The notes under the pieces are model-generated. The model did not search any database. It was given only the letters and a program-made list of their open reading frames with translations, and had not been told where the DNA came from. The translations under genes were made by a program, and so were the position numbers. 64,000 bases of DNA from Rhodococcus rhodnii (lineage in GTDB: Bacteria; Actinomycetota; Actinomycetes; Mycobacteriales; Pseudonocardiaceae), in assembly GCA_000720375.1 (NCBI GenBank), contig JOAA01000005.1:248001-312000 (forward strand). Direction: 5' to 3'. Below are positions 20,658-29,031 of this stretch, piece after piece; within the stretch, counting starts at the first letter, position 1, and each line of letters opens with the position of its first letter.

Positions 20658-22112
20658 TCAAGATGGCTCGTCCGGGACGATCGAGCCGGTCATCGTGCTG
20701 TTGTCGGTGGGCCAGGCGATGCAGTAGATCGACCGCTGCGGCGACTTTTCCGAGTCCCAGGCCTGCTTGGACGGAATGACGGCCAGCACGTTCATCGTCT
20801 TGTCCGACTTGAGGACCTCATTGGAGGTGTAGAACATCGCGCACGCGCTCTCGGCGTACCGGTTGAGCGCCTCGTCGGCCGGATAACCAGCGGGCGCGAT
20901 GTTCTTGTCCTTGTCACCGTTGCGCATGCCGGTCTTGTATTCCATGAAGACCTCGGCGCGGTGTTCTTCTTTCGTGCAGTCGACGGTCGCGTCGTACTGG
21001 ACTTTGTCCGCGGGCGGTGCGTTCAGGCAGCTGTTGCCCGCGTTGAAGTACACGTCGAAGACCGGGATGTTGCCGCCGACGCCGTAGGTCAGGGTCGGCT
21101 GGAGTTTCCCGCTGCCCGCCGAGGCGGTCCCGAACAGGCCACGGCCGAACCAGCCCGCGGTCAGCATGGCCGCGGCCAGCACGACGACCAGGCCGATCGC
21201 CAAGCCGCGGCGGCCCTTGGACGGCGTGGCCGGCTGGGTCGCGCCGGGCTGCTGCGACCAGACCGGTGCGGTCGGGCCGGTGTTCATCGCGACCTGCGTC
21301 GCCTGCCCGAGCAGCGCACGGACCTGCGGCGCGGTCGGCCTGCCGTCGGGGTTCGAGTTCAGCAGCCCCATGATCAACGAGGCCAGCGGGCCACGGCAGC
21401 GGGTCAGGTACGCGACCTCGTTCATGATCGCCTGGATCGACGCGGCCGTCGTCGTCCGTTCATACGCGCCATAGCCCTCGACAGCGAAGAACAGCGTCGC
21501 GCCCAAGGCCCACAGATCCGACGCGGCGGAGGCGTCGTGTCCTTGCAGGCGTTCCGGCGACATGTACGTCGGCGAGCCGATCAGCGTTCCGCTCGTGGTC
21601 AGCCGTGGGTCGTCGGTGGACTGGGCGATGCCGAAGTCGGTCAGCTTCACGCGCCCGTTCGCGTCGATCATCACGTTGCTGGGCTTGACATCCCGGTGCA
21701 CGATCCCGGCGCGGTGCGCGGTGTCCAACGCGGACACGAGCTGCTGCGCGATCTGCGCGGTGTACGCCTCGCTGAGCGGACCACGTTGCCGCACGATGTC
21801 CGCCAGCGTGGGCGCCTCGATCAGCTCCATCACGATGAACGTGTTGCCGTGCTCCTGCACCACGTCGTACACCGTGACGATCGCCGGGTCGTTGAGCCTG
21901 CCCGCGGTGCGTGCCTCGCGCAGCACGCGCTCCTCGAAGATGTGCCGCTCCTGCGCGTCTATCCCGTCGGGCAGGTGCAGTTCCTTGATCGCGACCCGCC
22001 GTCCGATCGTCCGGTCTTCGGCCAGCCAGACGATGCCCATGCCGCCGCGACCGATCTCGCGGACGACTTGGTAGCGGCCGCTGACAATCCTCTGCGTGTA
22101 CTCCTGGGACAC
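20658..22112 (-). CDS. Receptor-type Ser/Thr protein kinase, tandem copy 1
   Basis: 484-aa membrane kinase. Kinase domain residues 10-265: GRGGMGIVWLAED glycine loop, ATP-binding Lys in RVAIKEL, catalytic loop HRDVKPSNVM (about 139), DFGIAQ, SPERL in place of APE. One membrane helix at about 279-301 is followed by a 180-residue extracytoplasmic domain with four cysteines (NSCLN, VDCTKEEHRAEVF, SACAMFY, IYCIAW), a pattern like the Septum_form sensor fold. The ligand is unknown. Copy 1 diverges most in this outer domain. It precedes the TIGR03085 gene by 13 nt and follows kinase 2 with a 72-nt gap. Confidence 0.9.
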   Translation of the reverse strand: MSQEYTQRIVSGRYQVVREIGRGGMGIVWLAEDRTIGRRVAIKELHLPDGIDAQERHIFEERVLREARTAGRLNDPAIVTVYDVVQEHGNTFIVMELIEAPTLADIVRQRGPLSEAYTAQIAQQLVSALDTAHRAGIVHRDVKPSNVMIDANGRVKLTDFGIAQSTDDPRLTTSGTLIGSPTYMSPERLQGHDASAASDLWALGATLFFAVEGYGAYERTTTAASIQAIMNEVAYLTRCRGPLASLIMGLLNSNPDGRPTAPQVRALLGQATQVAMNTGPTAPVWSQQPGATQPATPSKGRRGLAIGLVVVLAAAMLTAGWFGRGLFGTASAGSGKLQPTLTYGVGGNIPVFDVYFNAGNSCLNAPPADKVQYDATVDCTKEEHRAEVFMEYKTGMRNGDKDKNIAPAGYPADEALNRYAESACAMFYTSNEVLKSDKTMNVLAVIPSKQAWDSEKSPQRSIYCIAWPTDNSTMTGSIVPDEPS

Positions 22113-22165
22113 GCGGGCACTCTAACTCCCGCCCGGCCGCCACCAGAGAGGTTGGCCAAGGTTGC

Positions 22166-22185
22166 ACGAAGGGGCAAGCCTTCGT
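22166..22185 (-). terminator. Weak hairpin after kinase 2
   Basis: Seven-bp stem ACGAAGG/CCTTCGT with a 6-nt loop touches the stop codon of kinase 2 and lies before the kinase 1 promoter region. It may only attenuate. Confidence 0.35.
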
Positions 22186-23543
22186 TATTCCCCGGCAACG
22201 GCTCCGGTCAGTTTGCCACCGTCCGCCTTGGTGACGACACAGAGCGCTTCCTTCTGCGCTCCGTCCCACGCGGCCCGCGTGGGCACGAGTGTCCGGAACC
22301 GCAGAACGCTGTCCCTGTTCTCCACGGTGAGCTCTTCGAACCTCCCCGCGCAGGCCGATGGCGCGTCCGTGTCCATGTAGTCCGGGTATTCGGCCAAGTC
22401 CGCGTACGAAATGTGCTCGAAGATCTCGGCGTCGTGCTCCTGGTCGCAGTCCTCCACCTGCTCGGCCAAGTCGGCGCCGTTGTAGCAGCTGCCGTCCTGC
22501 AGGTCTCGTGTGATGTCCCCGTCCGGCCCGTAGCTCTTGGTGTCCTGCATGGGGTTCGCGGCCGGGGGATTCGTTTTCGGGGAGAAGACCCCGGTCAGCG
22601 CAAGGACCAAGGTGGTTGCCGTGAGCAGGACGACGACAATCGCACCGATCGCGAGCGCTCGCCTGCTTTTCCGCTCCACGGGCAAAGCCCTGGTCAGCGG
22701 GACTGCGGGCGTGGTGTCCGGGTTCGACCCCCGGCGTGCTCGGTCGATCAAGCGCCTGGCCTGCGCGGCATTGAGCCTGACCTTCGGGTCCGGCTCGAGC
22801 AGGCCCATGATCAGTTCCTTGAGCGGGCCATGCGCCTCCCGGACCTCGGCCCGCTCGGTCAGCACGGCGGCGATGGACGCGGCCGTCGTCGACCGCTCGT
22901 ACGCGCCATACCCTTCGGCGGCGAAGAAAAGCGTTGCTCCCAACGCCCAGAGATCCGATGCCGGAACGGCTTCCTCGCCATGCAGACGTTCCGGCGAGAT
23001 GTACGTCGGCGACCCCATCAGCGTGCCGCTCTTGGTCAGCCTCGGGTCCTCAATGGACTGCGCGATGCCGAAGTCGGTCAGCCGCACCCGGCCATTTGGA
23101 CCGATCATCACGTTGCTGGGCTTGACATCCCGATGCACGACACCGGCCGCGTGCGCGGTCTCCAGCGCGGACAGCAACTGCTCGGCGATCTTGAGAACCT
23201 GGTCGACCGGCAGCGGTCCGCCCTGCCTGACGACCTCGCTCAACGTGGGCGCGTCGATCAGTTCCATCACGATGAACGTGGCGCCGTCCTGGTGCACGAC
23301 GTCGTGCACCGTGACGATCCCGGGGTCGCTCAGCCTGCCCGCGGTCCGTGCCTCACGCAGGACGCGTTCTTCCAGGACCGGCCGGTCGCGCGGGTCGGTT
23401 CCGTGTGGTGGAACGAGTTCCTTGATGGCCACCCGCCTGCCCATGGTCTGGTCTTCGGCCAGCCAGACGATGCCCATGCCGCCGCGGCCGATCTCGCGGA
23501 CGACGTGGTAGCGGCCATTGATGACGCGCGACTGCGTGGACAC
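22185..23543 (-). CDS. Receptor-type Ser/Thr protein kinase, tandem copy 2
   Basis: 452-aa membrane kinase paralogous to both neighbours. Kinase domain residues 8-263 with GRGGMGIVWLAED, RVAIKELVPPHG, HRDVKPSNVM, DFGIAQS and YISPERL. A single membrane helix (ALAIGAIVVVLLTATTLVLAL, about 290-312) leads to a short outer domain with four cysteines: GSCYNG, EDCDQEHDAEIF, SACAGRF, ALCVV. The C-x-(n)-C-x-x-x-H-D-x-E pattern matches the Septum_form domain. Its stop is followed by a weak hairpin. The extended near-identity of catalytic-loop DNA with copies 1 and 3 points to tandem duplication. Confidence 0.9.
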   Translation of the reverse strand: MSTQSRVINGRYHVVREIGRGGMGIVWLAEDQTMGRRVAIKELVPPHGTDPRDRPVLEERVLREARTAGRLSDPGIVTVHDVVHQDGATFIVMELIDAPTLSEVVRQGGPLPVDQVLKIAEQLLSALETAHAAGVVHRDVKPSNVMIGPNGRVRLTDFGIAQSIEDPRLTKSGTLMGSPTYISPERLHGEEAVPASDLWALGATLFFAAEGYGAYERSTTAASIAAVLTERAEVREAHGPLKELIMGLLEPDPKVRLNAAQARRLIDRARRGSNPDTTPAVPLTRALPVERKSRRALAIGAIVVVLLTATTLVLALTGVFSPKTNPPAANPMQDTKSYGPDGDITRDLQDGSCYNGADLAEQVEDCDQEHDAEIFEHISYADLAEYPDYMDTDAPSACAGRFEELTVENRDSVLRFRTLVPTRAAWDGAQKEALCVVTKADGGKLTGAVAGE

Positions 23544-23586
23544 GCGGGAACTCTACTAGCGCGAGGGTGCCCGGCAGAGTGAATCG

Positions 23587-25035
23587 TCAATTGCCCTTGA
23601 CCGAGCCGGTCAGTTTGCCGCCATCCGCCTTGGCCACCACGCATACGGCCTTGCGGCGGGTGTAGTCCTCCCACGCCGACTTGGTGGGCACGATGGTCCA
23701 GAACTTCAGGGTGTCCTTCGCCGTCAGGTCCTCGAACTGGGCCTTGCATTCCGGCTCGGACTCTTTGATCACCTGGTCCGGCCCCGGGTAGGCGCCGGAA
23801 TCGCGGTTCAGCTGCACCTGGCCGTAGATCTCGACGTCATGCGCTCCGCTGCAGTCGAACAGCGTCTCGTTGAGGTCCATGCCGTTGAAACACGAGCCTG
23901 GATCGCCGTATTGGATCACCGTGCTGTTGGTGACGTCGCCGTTGTCCCCGTAGGTCTTGGTCGTCCCCGTCCCTTGCTGCTTGTTGACGCTTCCGGTGAC
24001 CGATGGTGTGGACGTCTCACTGGGCGCGGTCGTCTGCTGCTGCGGTGCCGGCCCGGCAGTCTCGTTGGTCTTCTTGTTGAACACACCGGAAAACGCCAGA
24101 ACAGCGCCAACCAGCACCACCGCGGCGATCGTGATCACGAGACCACGTTTGCTCTTCGGCATCGGTTTGGTGACGGGAACCGGTTGCGCGGCAGGGGTTC
24201 CAGAGGTTCCAGGCTGACGTGCCTGCTCGATCAGGTACCTGACCTGCCCGCCGGTCAACCGGGTGTGCGGGTCCGGGTCCAGCAGGCCGAGGATCAGGTT
24301 GGCCAGCGGCCCGTGCGCCCGGCGGACCTGGACGCGTTCGTTCATGATCGCCTGGATCGCGGCCGGCGTGCTTGGACGTTCGTACGCGCCATAGCCTTCG
24401 ACCGCGAAGAACAGCGTGGCGCCCAAGGCCCACAGGTCGGACGCGGGCGAAGCCTCTTGTCCCAGCAAGCGTTCCGGCGAGATGTAGGTCGGTGACCCGA
24501 TCAGCGTGCCGCTCGTGGTCAGCTTCGGGTCCTCAATGGACTGAGCGATCCCGAAGTCGGTCAGCTTCACGCGGCCGCTCGCGTCGATCATCACGTTGCT
24601 GGGCTTGACATCCCGGTGCACGATCCCGGCGCGGTGCGCGGCCTCCAGCGCGGACAGCAACTGCTCGGCGATCTTGAGAACCTGGTCGACGGGAATCGGG
24701 CCGTGCTGCGCGACCACGTCAGCGAGGTTCTTCGCCTCGATCAGTTCCATCACCAGGAACGTGCTGCCGTGCTCACGCACAACATCGTGCACAGTCACGA
24801 TTCCCGGGTCGTTCAAGCGGCCCGCGGTCCGTGCCTCACGCAGCACGCGTTCCTCGAACACCTGCCGTTCCTGCGGCGCGATGTTGTGCGGCAGCAGCAG
24901 TTCCTTGATCGCCACGCGTCTGCCGATGGTCAGATCCTCGGCCAGCCACACCACGCCCATCCCGCCACGCCCGAGTTCTTCGAGCACACGGTAACGGCCT
25001 GCCCCCAGATGGTCCCCTCGATCCACGCGGGACAC
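23587..25035 (-). CDS. Receptor-type Ser/Thr protein kinase, tandem copy 3
   Basis: 482-aa membrane kinase, first of the leftward-reading trio. Kinase domain residues 10-265 (GRGGMGVVWLAED, VAIKELLLPHN, HRDVKPSNVM, DFGIAQS, YISPERL), membrane helix about 300-320 (GLVITIAAVVLVGAVLAF), a Thr/Gln/Ser-rich linker and an outer domain with cysteines in GSCFNG, FDCSGAHDVEIYGQV, PECKAQF and AVCVV. The outer domain is closest to that of copy 2. GTG start at 25035, just left of the thyX-ACT terminator, so it has its own promoter. Confidence 0.9.
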   Translation of the reverse strand: MSRVDRGDHLGAGRYRVLEELGRGGMGVVWLAEDLTIGRRVAIKELLLPHNIAPQERQVFEERVLREARTAGRLNDPGIVTVHDVVREHGSTFLVMELIEAKNLADVVAQHGPIPVDQVLKIAEQLLSALEAAHRAGIVHRDVKPSNVMIDASGRVKLTDFGIAQSIEDPKLTTSGTLIGSPTYISPERLLGQEASPASDLWALGATLFFAVEGYGAYERPSTPAAIQAIMNERVQVRRAHGPLANLILGLLDPDPHTRLTGGQVRYLIEQARQPGTSGTPAAQPVPVTKPMPKSKRGLVITIAAVVLVGAVLAFSGVFNKKTNETAGPAPQQQTTAPSETSTPSVTGSVNKQQGTGTTKTYGDNGDVTNSTVIQYGDPGSCFNGMDLNETLFDCSGAHDVEIYGQVQLNRDSGAYPGPDQVIKESEPECKAQFEDLTAKDTLKFWTIVPTKSAWEDYTRRKAVCVVAKADGGKLTGSVKGN

Positions 25036-25040
25036 ATTAC

Positions 25041-25066
25041 GGGAGCCCGCCGCAGGGCAGGCTCCC
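25041..25066 (-). terminator. Terminator of the thyX-ACT transcript
   Basis: GGGAGCC/GGCTCCC stem with three further inner pairs and one mismatch, 10 nt past the ACT-gene stop and just before the kinase 3 start. Confidence 0.7.
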
Positions 25067-25076
25067 CAAAGGGCGG

Positions 25077-25460
25077 CTAGGCGTGCACTTCGTGACCGGC
25101 TTCGCGCAGCGCCGCCACTGCCCGGTCCAGATCGGTCGCCTTGACCAGGATGTGGTCAGTGTCGAACGTGGACATCGCGTACAGCGGAACCCCGGCCGCG
25201 GCCAGGGATCCGGCCAGTGACGCCATGATCCCGGTCAGCGTGAACTCCAACGGCCCGCGCACAGTCAGCAGCCGCCAGCCCTGGTCCACCTTCTCGGCCG
25301 ACGGTGCGATGTCCGTCAGCGAGACGACCGAGACCTCGTCCGGCGTGCTCGTAATGGACACCAGACCGTCCGAAGTGGGCAGTGACGGCACGGGAGAACC
25401 CGACGGCAGCTTGGCGATCGAGTAATCGCCCGGCCGCACGTCGACAGTCAGCCGGTTCAT
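25077..25460 (-). CDS. ACT-domain protein
   Basis: 127-aa protein with two ACT-like halves (about residues 1-55 and 65-125); the second contains [42 protein letters not shown], the typical ACT beta-alpha-beta layout with a Gly at the ligand-binding turn. CASTOR-like ACT proteins bind amino acids. No catalytic domain is attached. ATG overlaps the thyX stop (ATGA), so it is translationally coupled to thyX; the functional link to thymidylate synthesis is not evident. Confidence 0.82.
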   Translation of the reverse strand: MNRLTVDVRPGDYSIAKLPSGSPVPSLPTSDGLVSITSTPDEVSVVSLTDIAPSAEKVDQGWRLLTVRGPLEFTLTGIMASLAGSLAAAGVPLYAMSTFDTDHILVKATDLDRAVAALREAGHEVHA

Positions 25461-26209
25461 CCCTCAGTAACCAGCGGGCTGTGCGCGACCTCGGTGCCGT
25501 CGGGCAGTGAGGAGATGGTGAAGTCGCTGAACACGTTCTCCGCGGCCTTCTGCAGCTGCCGCAGGCATTCCACGGCCAACGCGCGGATCTCGACGTCGGC
25601 CGCCTCGCTGGCCCGCATCGCGATGAAGTGCCGCCAGGCGCGGTAGTTGCCGGTCACGACAATCCGCGTCTCGGTGGCGTTCGGCAGCACCGCGCGGGCG
25701 GCCTGACGGGCCTGCTTGCGGCGCAGGGTCGCGCTCGGCTCGTCCGCGAACTTCTTCTCCAGGCCGGCGAGCAGTTCGGTGTACGCCTCGACAGCCGCGT
25801 CGGCGGCCGCGATGAACTTCGCGTGCAGCTCGGGGTCGTTGGCGATCACGTCCGGCTCGACCATCGCGGCGTTGCGCTCGGGCACGTACCGCTGGGAGAG
25901 CTGGGAGTACGAGAAGTGGCGGTGGCGGATCAGCTCGTGCGTCAGCGACCGGGAGATGCCGGAGATGTAGAAGCTCACCGATCCGTGCTCGAGCACCGAG
26001 AGGTGGCCGACTTCGAGGATGTGCCGGAGATACCCGGCGTTGGTCGCGGTGGCCGGATTGGGCTTCTTCCACGACTGGTAGCAGGCACGGCCCGCGAACT
26101 CGGCGAGCGCCTGCCCGCCGTCGCTGTCGGTCGACCAAGGCACGTCCGCCGGTGGGAAGAACTCGGTCTTGGCGATCAGCTGAACCTTGGGGGCGACGGT
26201 CTCGGTCAT
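25457..26209 (-). CDS. thyX: FAD-dependent thymidylate synthase
   Basis: 250-aa flavin-dependent thymidylate synthase converting dUMP to dTMP with methylene-tetrahydrofolate and NADPH. The ThyX signature [14 protein letters not shown] (RHRxxSxxxxSxR) is at about residues 96-109, with [19 protein letters not shown] before it and [12 protein letters not shown] toward the C-terminus. ATG at 26209 ([12 protein letters not shown]) is the family start; the longer in-frame extension is not conserved. First gene of thyX-ACT. Confidence 0.95.
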   Translation of the reverse strand: MTETVAPKVQLIAKTEFFPPADVPWSTDSDGGQALAEFAGRACYQSWKKPNPATATNAGYLRHILEVGHLSVLEHGSVSFYISGISRSLTHELIRHRHFSYSQLSQRYVPERNAAMVEPDVIANDPELHAKFIAAADAAVEAYTELLAGLEKKFADEPSATLRRKQARQAARAVLPNATETRIVVTGNYRAWRHFIAMRASEAADVEIRALAVECLRQLQKAAENVFSDFTISSLPDGTEVAHSPLVTEG

Positions 26210-26256
26210 GGCGGTGAGCCTAACTGGCCCGCTCCGACACGCCAGCAACCGACGCG

Positions 26257-26319
26257 TGATGTCGCGATGACATCACCCATCCTTGCGATGACGTCATCGG
26301 TGATGTCATAGTGACGTCA
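26257..26319. promoter_or_regulatory. Phased array of five TGAYRTCA-type sites
   Basis: Palindromic octamers at 26257 (TGATGTCG, one mismatch), 26268 (TGACATCA), 26289 (TGACGTCA), 26301 (TGATGTCA) and 26312 (TGACGTCA). Start-to-start distances are 11, 21, 12 and 11 bp, close to whole helical turns, and the last site ends on the A of the ATG at 26319. This looks like a cooperative operator for a ribbon-helix-helix protein, for which the first gene is the obvious candidate. Confidence 0.75.
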
Positions 26320-26852
26320 TGGATCTCACGCCGTATATCGACTCGCTGCGGGAGGACCTCGCCACCACCGCCTCAGCCGGGGATGAGCAGACCCGACGGG
26401 CGGCGGCCGTGTTGTCCGCCGCATTGGAACCAGCGATGCGTCTCGCGTTCATGAACGCGCTGTCCGACGTCGCCGCCGAGGTGACCGCCGCACTGGACGA
26501 CCACGTGGTCGAGGTGAAGCTGGCCGGCCGGGACGTGCAGGTGGTCGTCACGTCGACCCGGCGCGCCGCCGACCCGGAACCCGAGGCCGAGCAGCAGCTG
26601 CCGCCGCCGACCGGCGACAACAGCGCGGAGAACATCAGCCGGATGACCCTGCGGATGTTCGAACAGATCAAGAGCCAGGCCGAGCAGGCGGCCGCGGCAC
26701 AGGGCGTGTCGCTGAACACGTTCGTGTCGCAGGCCGTGCAGGGCGCGCTGCGCCGCAAGTGGCCCGGCCACCAGCACCACCACCAGCAGCACCGTCATGA
26801 GGACGAAGACCGCGGCTCGTCGCGGGTTCACGGTTGGACTGAGGGGCAATGA
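26319..26852 (+). CDS. HicB-like ribbon-helix-helix DNA-binding protein
   Basis: 177-aa protein. Residues 1-75 resemble a HicB-type partner-binding fold (MDLTPYIDSLREDLATTAS ... VEVKLAGRDVQVVVT); residues about 110-150 form a ribbon-helix-helix unit (ENISRMTLRMFEQIKSQAEQ followed by GVSLNTFVSQAVQGALRR). The tail is His/Gln-rich (HQHHHQQHRHEDED). Actinobacterial genomes annotate this type as HicB family antitoxin next to DUF4097 genes; there is no HicA toxin here. Likely an autoregulator binding the TGAYRTCA array that abuts its start. Stop overlaps the DUF4097 start by 4 bases (ATGA). Confidence 0.8.
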   Translation: MDLTPYIDSLREDLATTASAGDEQTRRAAAVLSAALEPAMRLAFMNALSDVAAEVTAALDDHVVEVKLAGRDVQVVVTSTRRAADPEPEAEQQLPPPTGDNSAENISRMTLRMFEQIKSQAEQAAAAQGVSLNTFVSQAVQGALRRKWPGHQHHHQQHRHEDEDRGSSRVHGWTEGQ

Positions 26853-27712
26853 CCGAGGAGAAGGTGCACAACTTCGAGGCCGACGGGCCACAGGACATCG
26901 ACGTGCAGATCAAGTCGGGGGCAGTGGACGTCCTGCTGACCGACGAACCAGGCATCAGCGTGCGTATCCGCCCTCGCCCGGACACGGGCAACCCGCTGTC
27001 CGAAGGGCTCTCGCAGCTGGTCAACCTGTTCTCACAGTTCGAGGCGGTGCCGTCGCCCGAGGACATCGTCGACAAGGCCGTCGTCGAGTACTCGAACAAC
27101 CGCGTGGTCGTGCGCGCGCCGGACCGGATGCGCCACGTCTCGCTGGGAGTCACGGTGCGCGCGCCGTCCGGCTCGAACGTGGATATCCGCAGCCATTCCG
27201 GCGATGTGCTGGTGACCGGCGCAGCCGGTCGGCTGTCGGTCCGGACCGGCTCCGGCGAGATCAAGGTGGACCGGGCAGACGGCGCGGCGACCGTGATCAC
27301 GGGAACGGGCGCGGTCCGGCTCGGCCCGATGCTTGGCGGCCTGCAAGCGCGTACCGGCAGCGGCGACGTCGAGGTGTCGTCGGTCGGCGGCTCCAGCACG
27401 GCCTTGATCACCGGCAGCGGAGACGTGTGGCTCGGTGCCGTCGCCAGTGACGTCACCGCACGCACCGGCACCGGCGATCTGACCGTGGCCGACGCCGCCA
27501 CGGGCAAGATCGACCTGAACACCGGATCGGGTGAGATCCGGGTCGGCATCCGGCAGGGCACGTGCGCCGAGGTCGACCTGCAGTCCAGCACCGGGCAGGC
27601 GCGCAGTGAGCTGACGCTGACGGACTCGCCGCCGCAGGGCGAGGTGAAGCTGCGGGTCCGCGGCCGAACCCGATCGGGCAGTGCCGTCGTGAGCGCGGCC
27701 CTCGACGGCTAG
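26849..27712 (+). CDS. DUF4097 beta-strand repeat protein
   Basis: 287-aa protein with a right-handed beta-helix-like C-terminal part made of repeating Gly/Asp/Ser units (VDIRSHSGDVLV, LSVRTGSGEIKV, LQARTGSGDVEV, VTARTGTGDLTV, IDLNTGSGEIRV), typical of DUF4097/DUF4098 adhesin-like proteins. No signal peptide or membrane helix, so it is probably cytoplasmic. Function in the family is unknown; coupling to the HicB-like gene by ATGA overlap suggests a protein pair. Ends at the hairpin at 27733. Confidence 0.85.
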   Translation: MTEEKVHNFEADGPQDIDVQIKSGAVDVLLTDEPGISVRIRPRPDTGNPLSEGLSQLVNLFSQFEAVPSPEDIVDKAVVEYSNNRVVVRAPDRMRHVSLGVTVRAPSGSNVDIRSHSGDVLVTGAAGRLSVRTGSGEIKVDRADGAATVITGTGAVRLGPMLGGLQARTGSGDVEVSSVGGSSTALITGSGDVWLGAVASDVTARTGTGDLTVADAATGKIDLNTGSGEIRVGIRQGTCAEVDLQSSTGQARSELTLTDSPPQGEVKLRVRGRTRSGSAVVSAALDG

Positions 27713-27732
27713 GTCTCACCAAGAGGGTGGCT

Positions 27733-27756
27733 GGGCTGCCCGGCCCCGGGCAGCCC
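27733..27756. terminator. Hairpin terminator between convergent DUF4097 and YcaQ-type genes
   Basis: GGGCTGCCCGG/CCGGGCAGCCC stem (effective 10 bp with a tight loop), placed between both stop codons. Confidence 0.75.
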
Positions 27757-27761
27757 GGTCT

Positions 27762-28973
27762 TCACTTGACCAGTTTCGCCAACGGACCGGCGAGATCGCC
27801 TTTCTTCCCCACGGCCACACCGGAAAGCCCGAGCCACTCGGCCATCAGCTTGAGCTCGGCCGAGAGCTCCAGCAGTACCCGTGCTTTGTCCACACCGGAC
27901 TCCGCGAACGCGCCGGGAACTCGCAACAGACCCGCCGCGCGATCGGCCTTCAGGTCAACGCGCGCGACGAGTTCGCCGTCCAGCAGGAACGGGAACACGT
28001 AATAGCCGTACTCCCGCTTGGGTTCTGGCACGTAGATCTCGATGCGGTACCGGAACCCGAAGATCCGCTCGGTCCGGTCACGTTCCCAGATCAGCGGATC
28101 GAACGGGCACAACAACGCGCGGCCCTTGACCTGGCGCGGAGTCTTCGCGTCGACGTGCTTGAACGCCTTGCGCTTCCAGCCGGCGACCTCGACCGGCTCA
28201 AGGACACCGTCGGCGACAAGGGACAGGACCGCCTGCCGGTTGGCATCCGGGGCGAGCCGGTAGTAGTCGCGTAACTCCGGCTCGGTCGCGACTCCCAGCG
28301 CCCTCGCGGAGCGCTCGACCAGCTCCCGGGCGGCTTCCTCCGGCGGGACCTGGCGGTTCAGCACGTCCGGCGGGACGACGCGTTCGGTCAGGTCGTAGAG
28401 GCGCTCGAAGCTTCGTCGCGTCCCGGTCGTGAGTTCGCCGAGGCCGAAGAGGTACTCACAGATGTGCTTGACGTCCGATCGCTCCCACCAGGTGCCCTTC
28501 TGACGCTTCTCCCCCTCGCCGACGATCGCGCGCTCCAGCGTGCCCGCGCCGATCGGGCCGAGCTCCTTGACCGCGGCCAGTACCTCCTGAACCAGCCCAG
28601 GCGACCGGTTGACGGCCTTCTCGTAGTGCCGCCACCAGCCGGGACGCTTGCCCAGGTGCAGCAGCGGCCAGTCCTCGACCGGGATCAGGCTCGCCTCATG
28701 CGCCCACTTCTCGACCAACAGCCGGGGTTTGCGGGCCGAGTGCGACCAGGCCGCGTCGTCGATCAGGTCCATCGGATACGCGCCGAGCCTGGAGAACAGC
28801 GGCATGTAGTGCGCGCGGACCGCGACGTTCACCGAGTCCAGCTGGATCAGCTGCACCCGCGAGAGCACCTTGAGCAGATGTCGTCTCGACGGCACCGTTG
28901 TCGGGCGTGGATCGGTGAACCCCTGTGCGGCCAGCGCCGTGCGCCGGGCGGCGGCCTCGGTCATCGTCAACAT
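27762..28973 (-). CDS. YcaQ-type winged-helix protein (HTH_42)
   Basis: 403-aa protein of the HTH_42/DUF1006 family. Family landmarks: QLDSVNVAVRAHYMPLFSRLG (about residue 40-60), ARKPRLLVEKWAHEASLIPV, YYRLAPDANRQAV, and CPFDPLIWERDRTERIFGFRYRIEIYVP near the C-terminus, with the conserved Gln-Leu-Asp and Asp-Pro-Leu. Members such as E. coli YcaQ and AlkX/AZL enzymes are DNA glycosylases that unhook interstrand cross-links, often protecting producers of DNA-damaging products; the motif QLDS rather than QxQ should be noted and the enzyme class not assumed. ATG at 28973 or 28964; the open frame continues upstream without conservation. Divergent from the GNAT gene by 58 nt. Confidence 0.85.
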   Translation of the reverse strand: MLTMTEAAARRTALAAQGFTDPRPTTVPSRRHLLKVLSRVQLIQLDSVNVAVRAHYMPLFSRLGAYPMDLIDDAAWSHSARKPRLLVEKWAHEASLIPVEDWPLLHLGKRPGWWRHYEKAVNRSPGLVQEVLAAVKELGPIGAGTLERAIVGEGEKRQKGTWWERSDVKHICEYLFGLGELTTGTRRSFERLYDLTERVVPPDVLNRQVPPEEAARELVERSARALGVATEPELRDYYRLAPDANRQAVLSLVADGVLEPVEVAGWKRKAFKHVDAKTPRQVKGRALLCPFDPLIWERDRTERIFGFRYRIEIYVPEPKREYGYYVFPFLLDGELVARVDLKADRAAGLLRVPGAFAESGVDKARVLLELSAELKLMAEWLGLSGVAVGKKGDLAGPLAKLVK

Positions 28974-29031
28974 AGTGAGCGCATAGTGCCAGGCACCCCC
29001 GACAATTTTCGGTTCACTACATTCTTCGACC

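Noticed and set aside
22715..22745. T-arm-like string GGGTTCGACCCCC suggesting a tRNA gene
   Set aside because: It lies in the linker coding sequence of kinase 2; no acceptor stem, D-arm or anticodon arm can be built around it.
26289..26319. TGACGTCA as a CRE (CREB/ATF) element
   Set aside because: Identity with the eukaryotic site is coincidental; this is a bacterial operator context.
26319..27712. Calling the HicB-like/DUF4097 pair a toxin-antitoxin system
   Set aside because: No HicA-like or other toxin fold is visible; DUF4097 is a beta-helix protein with no toxic activity known.
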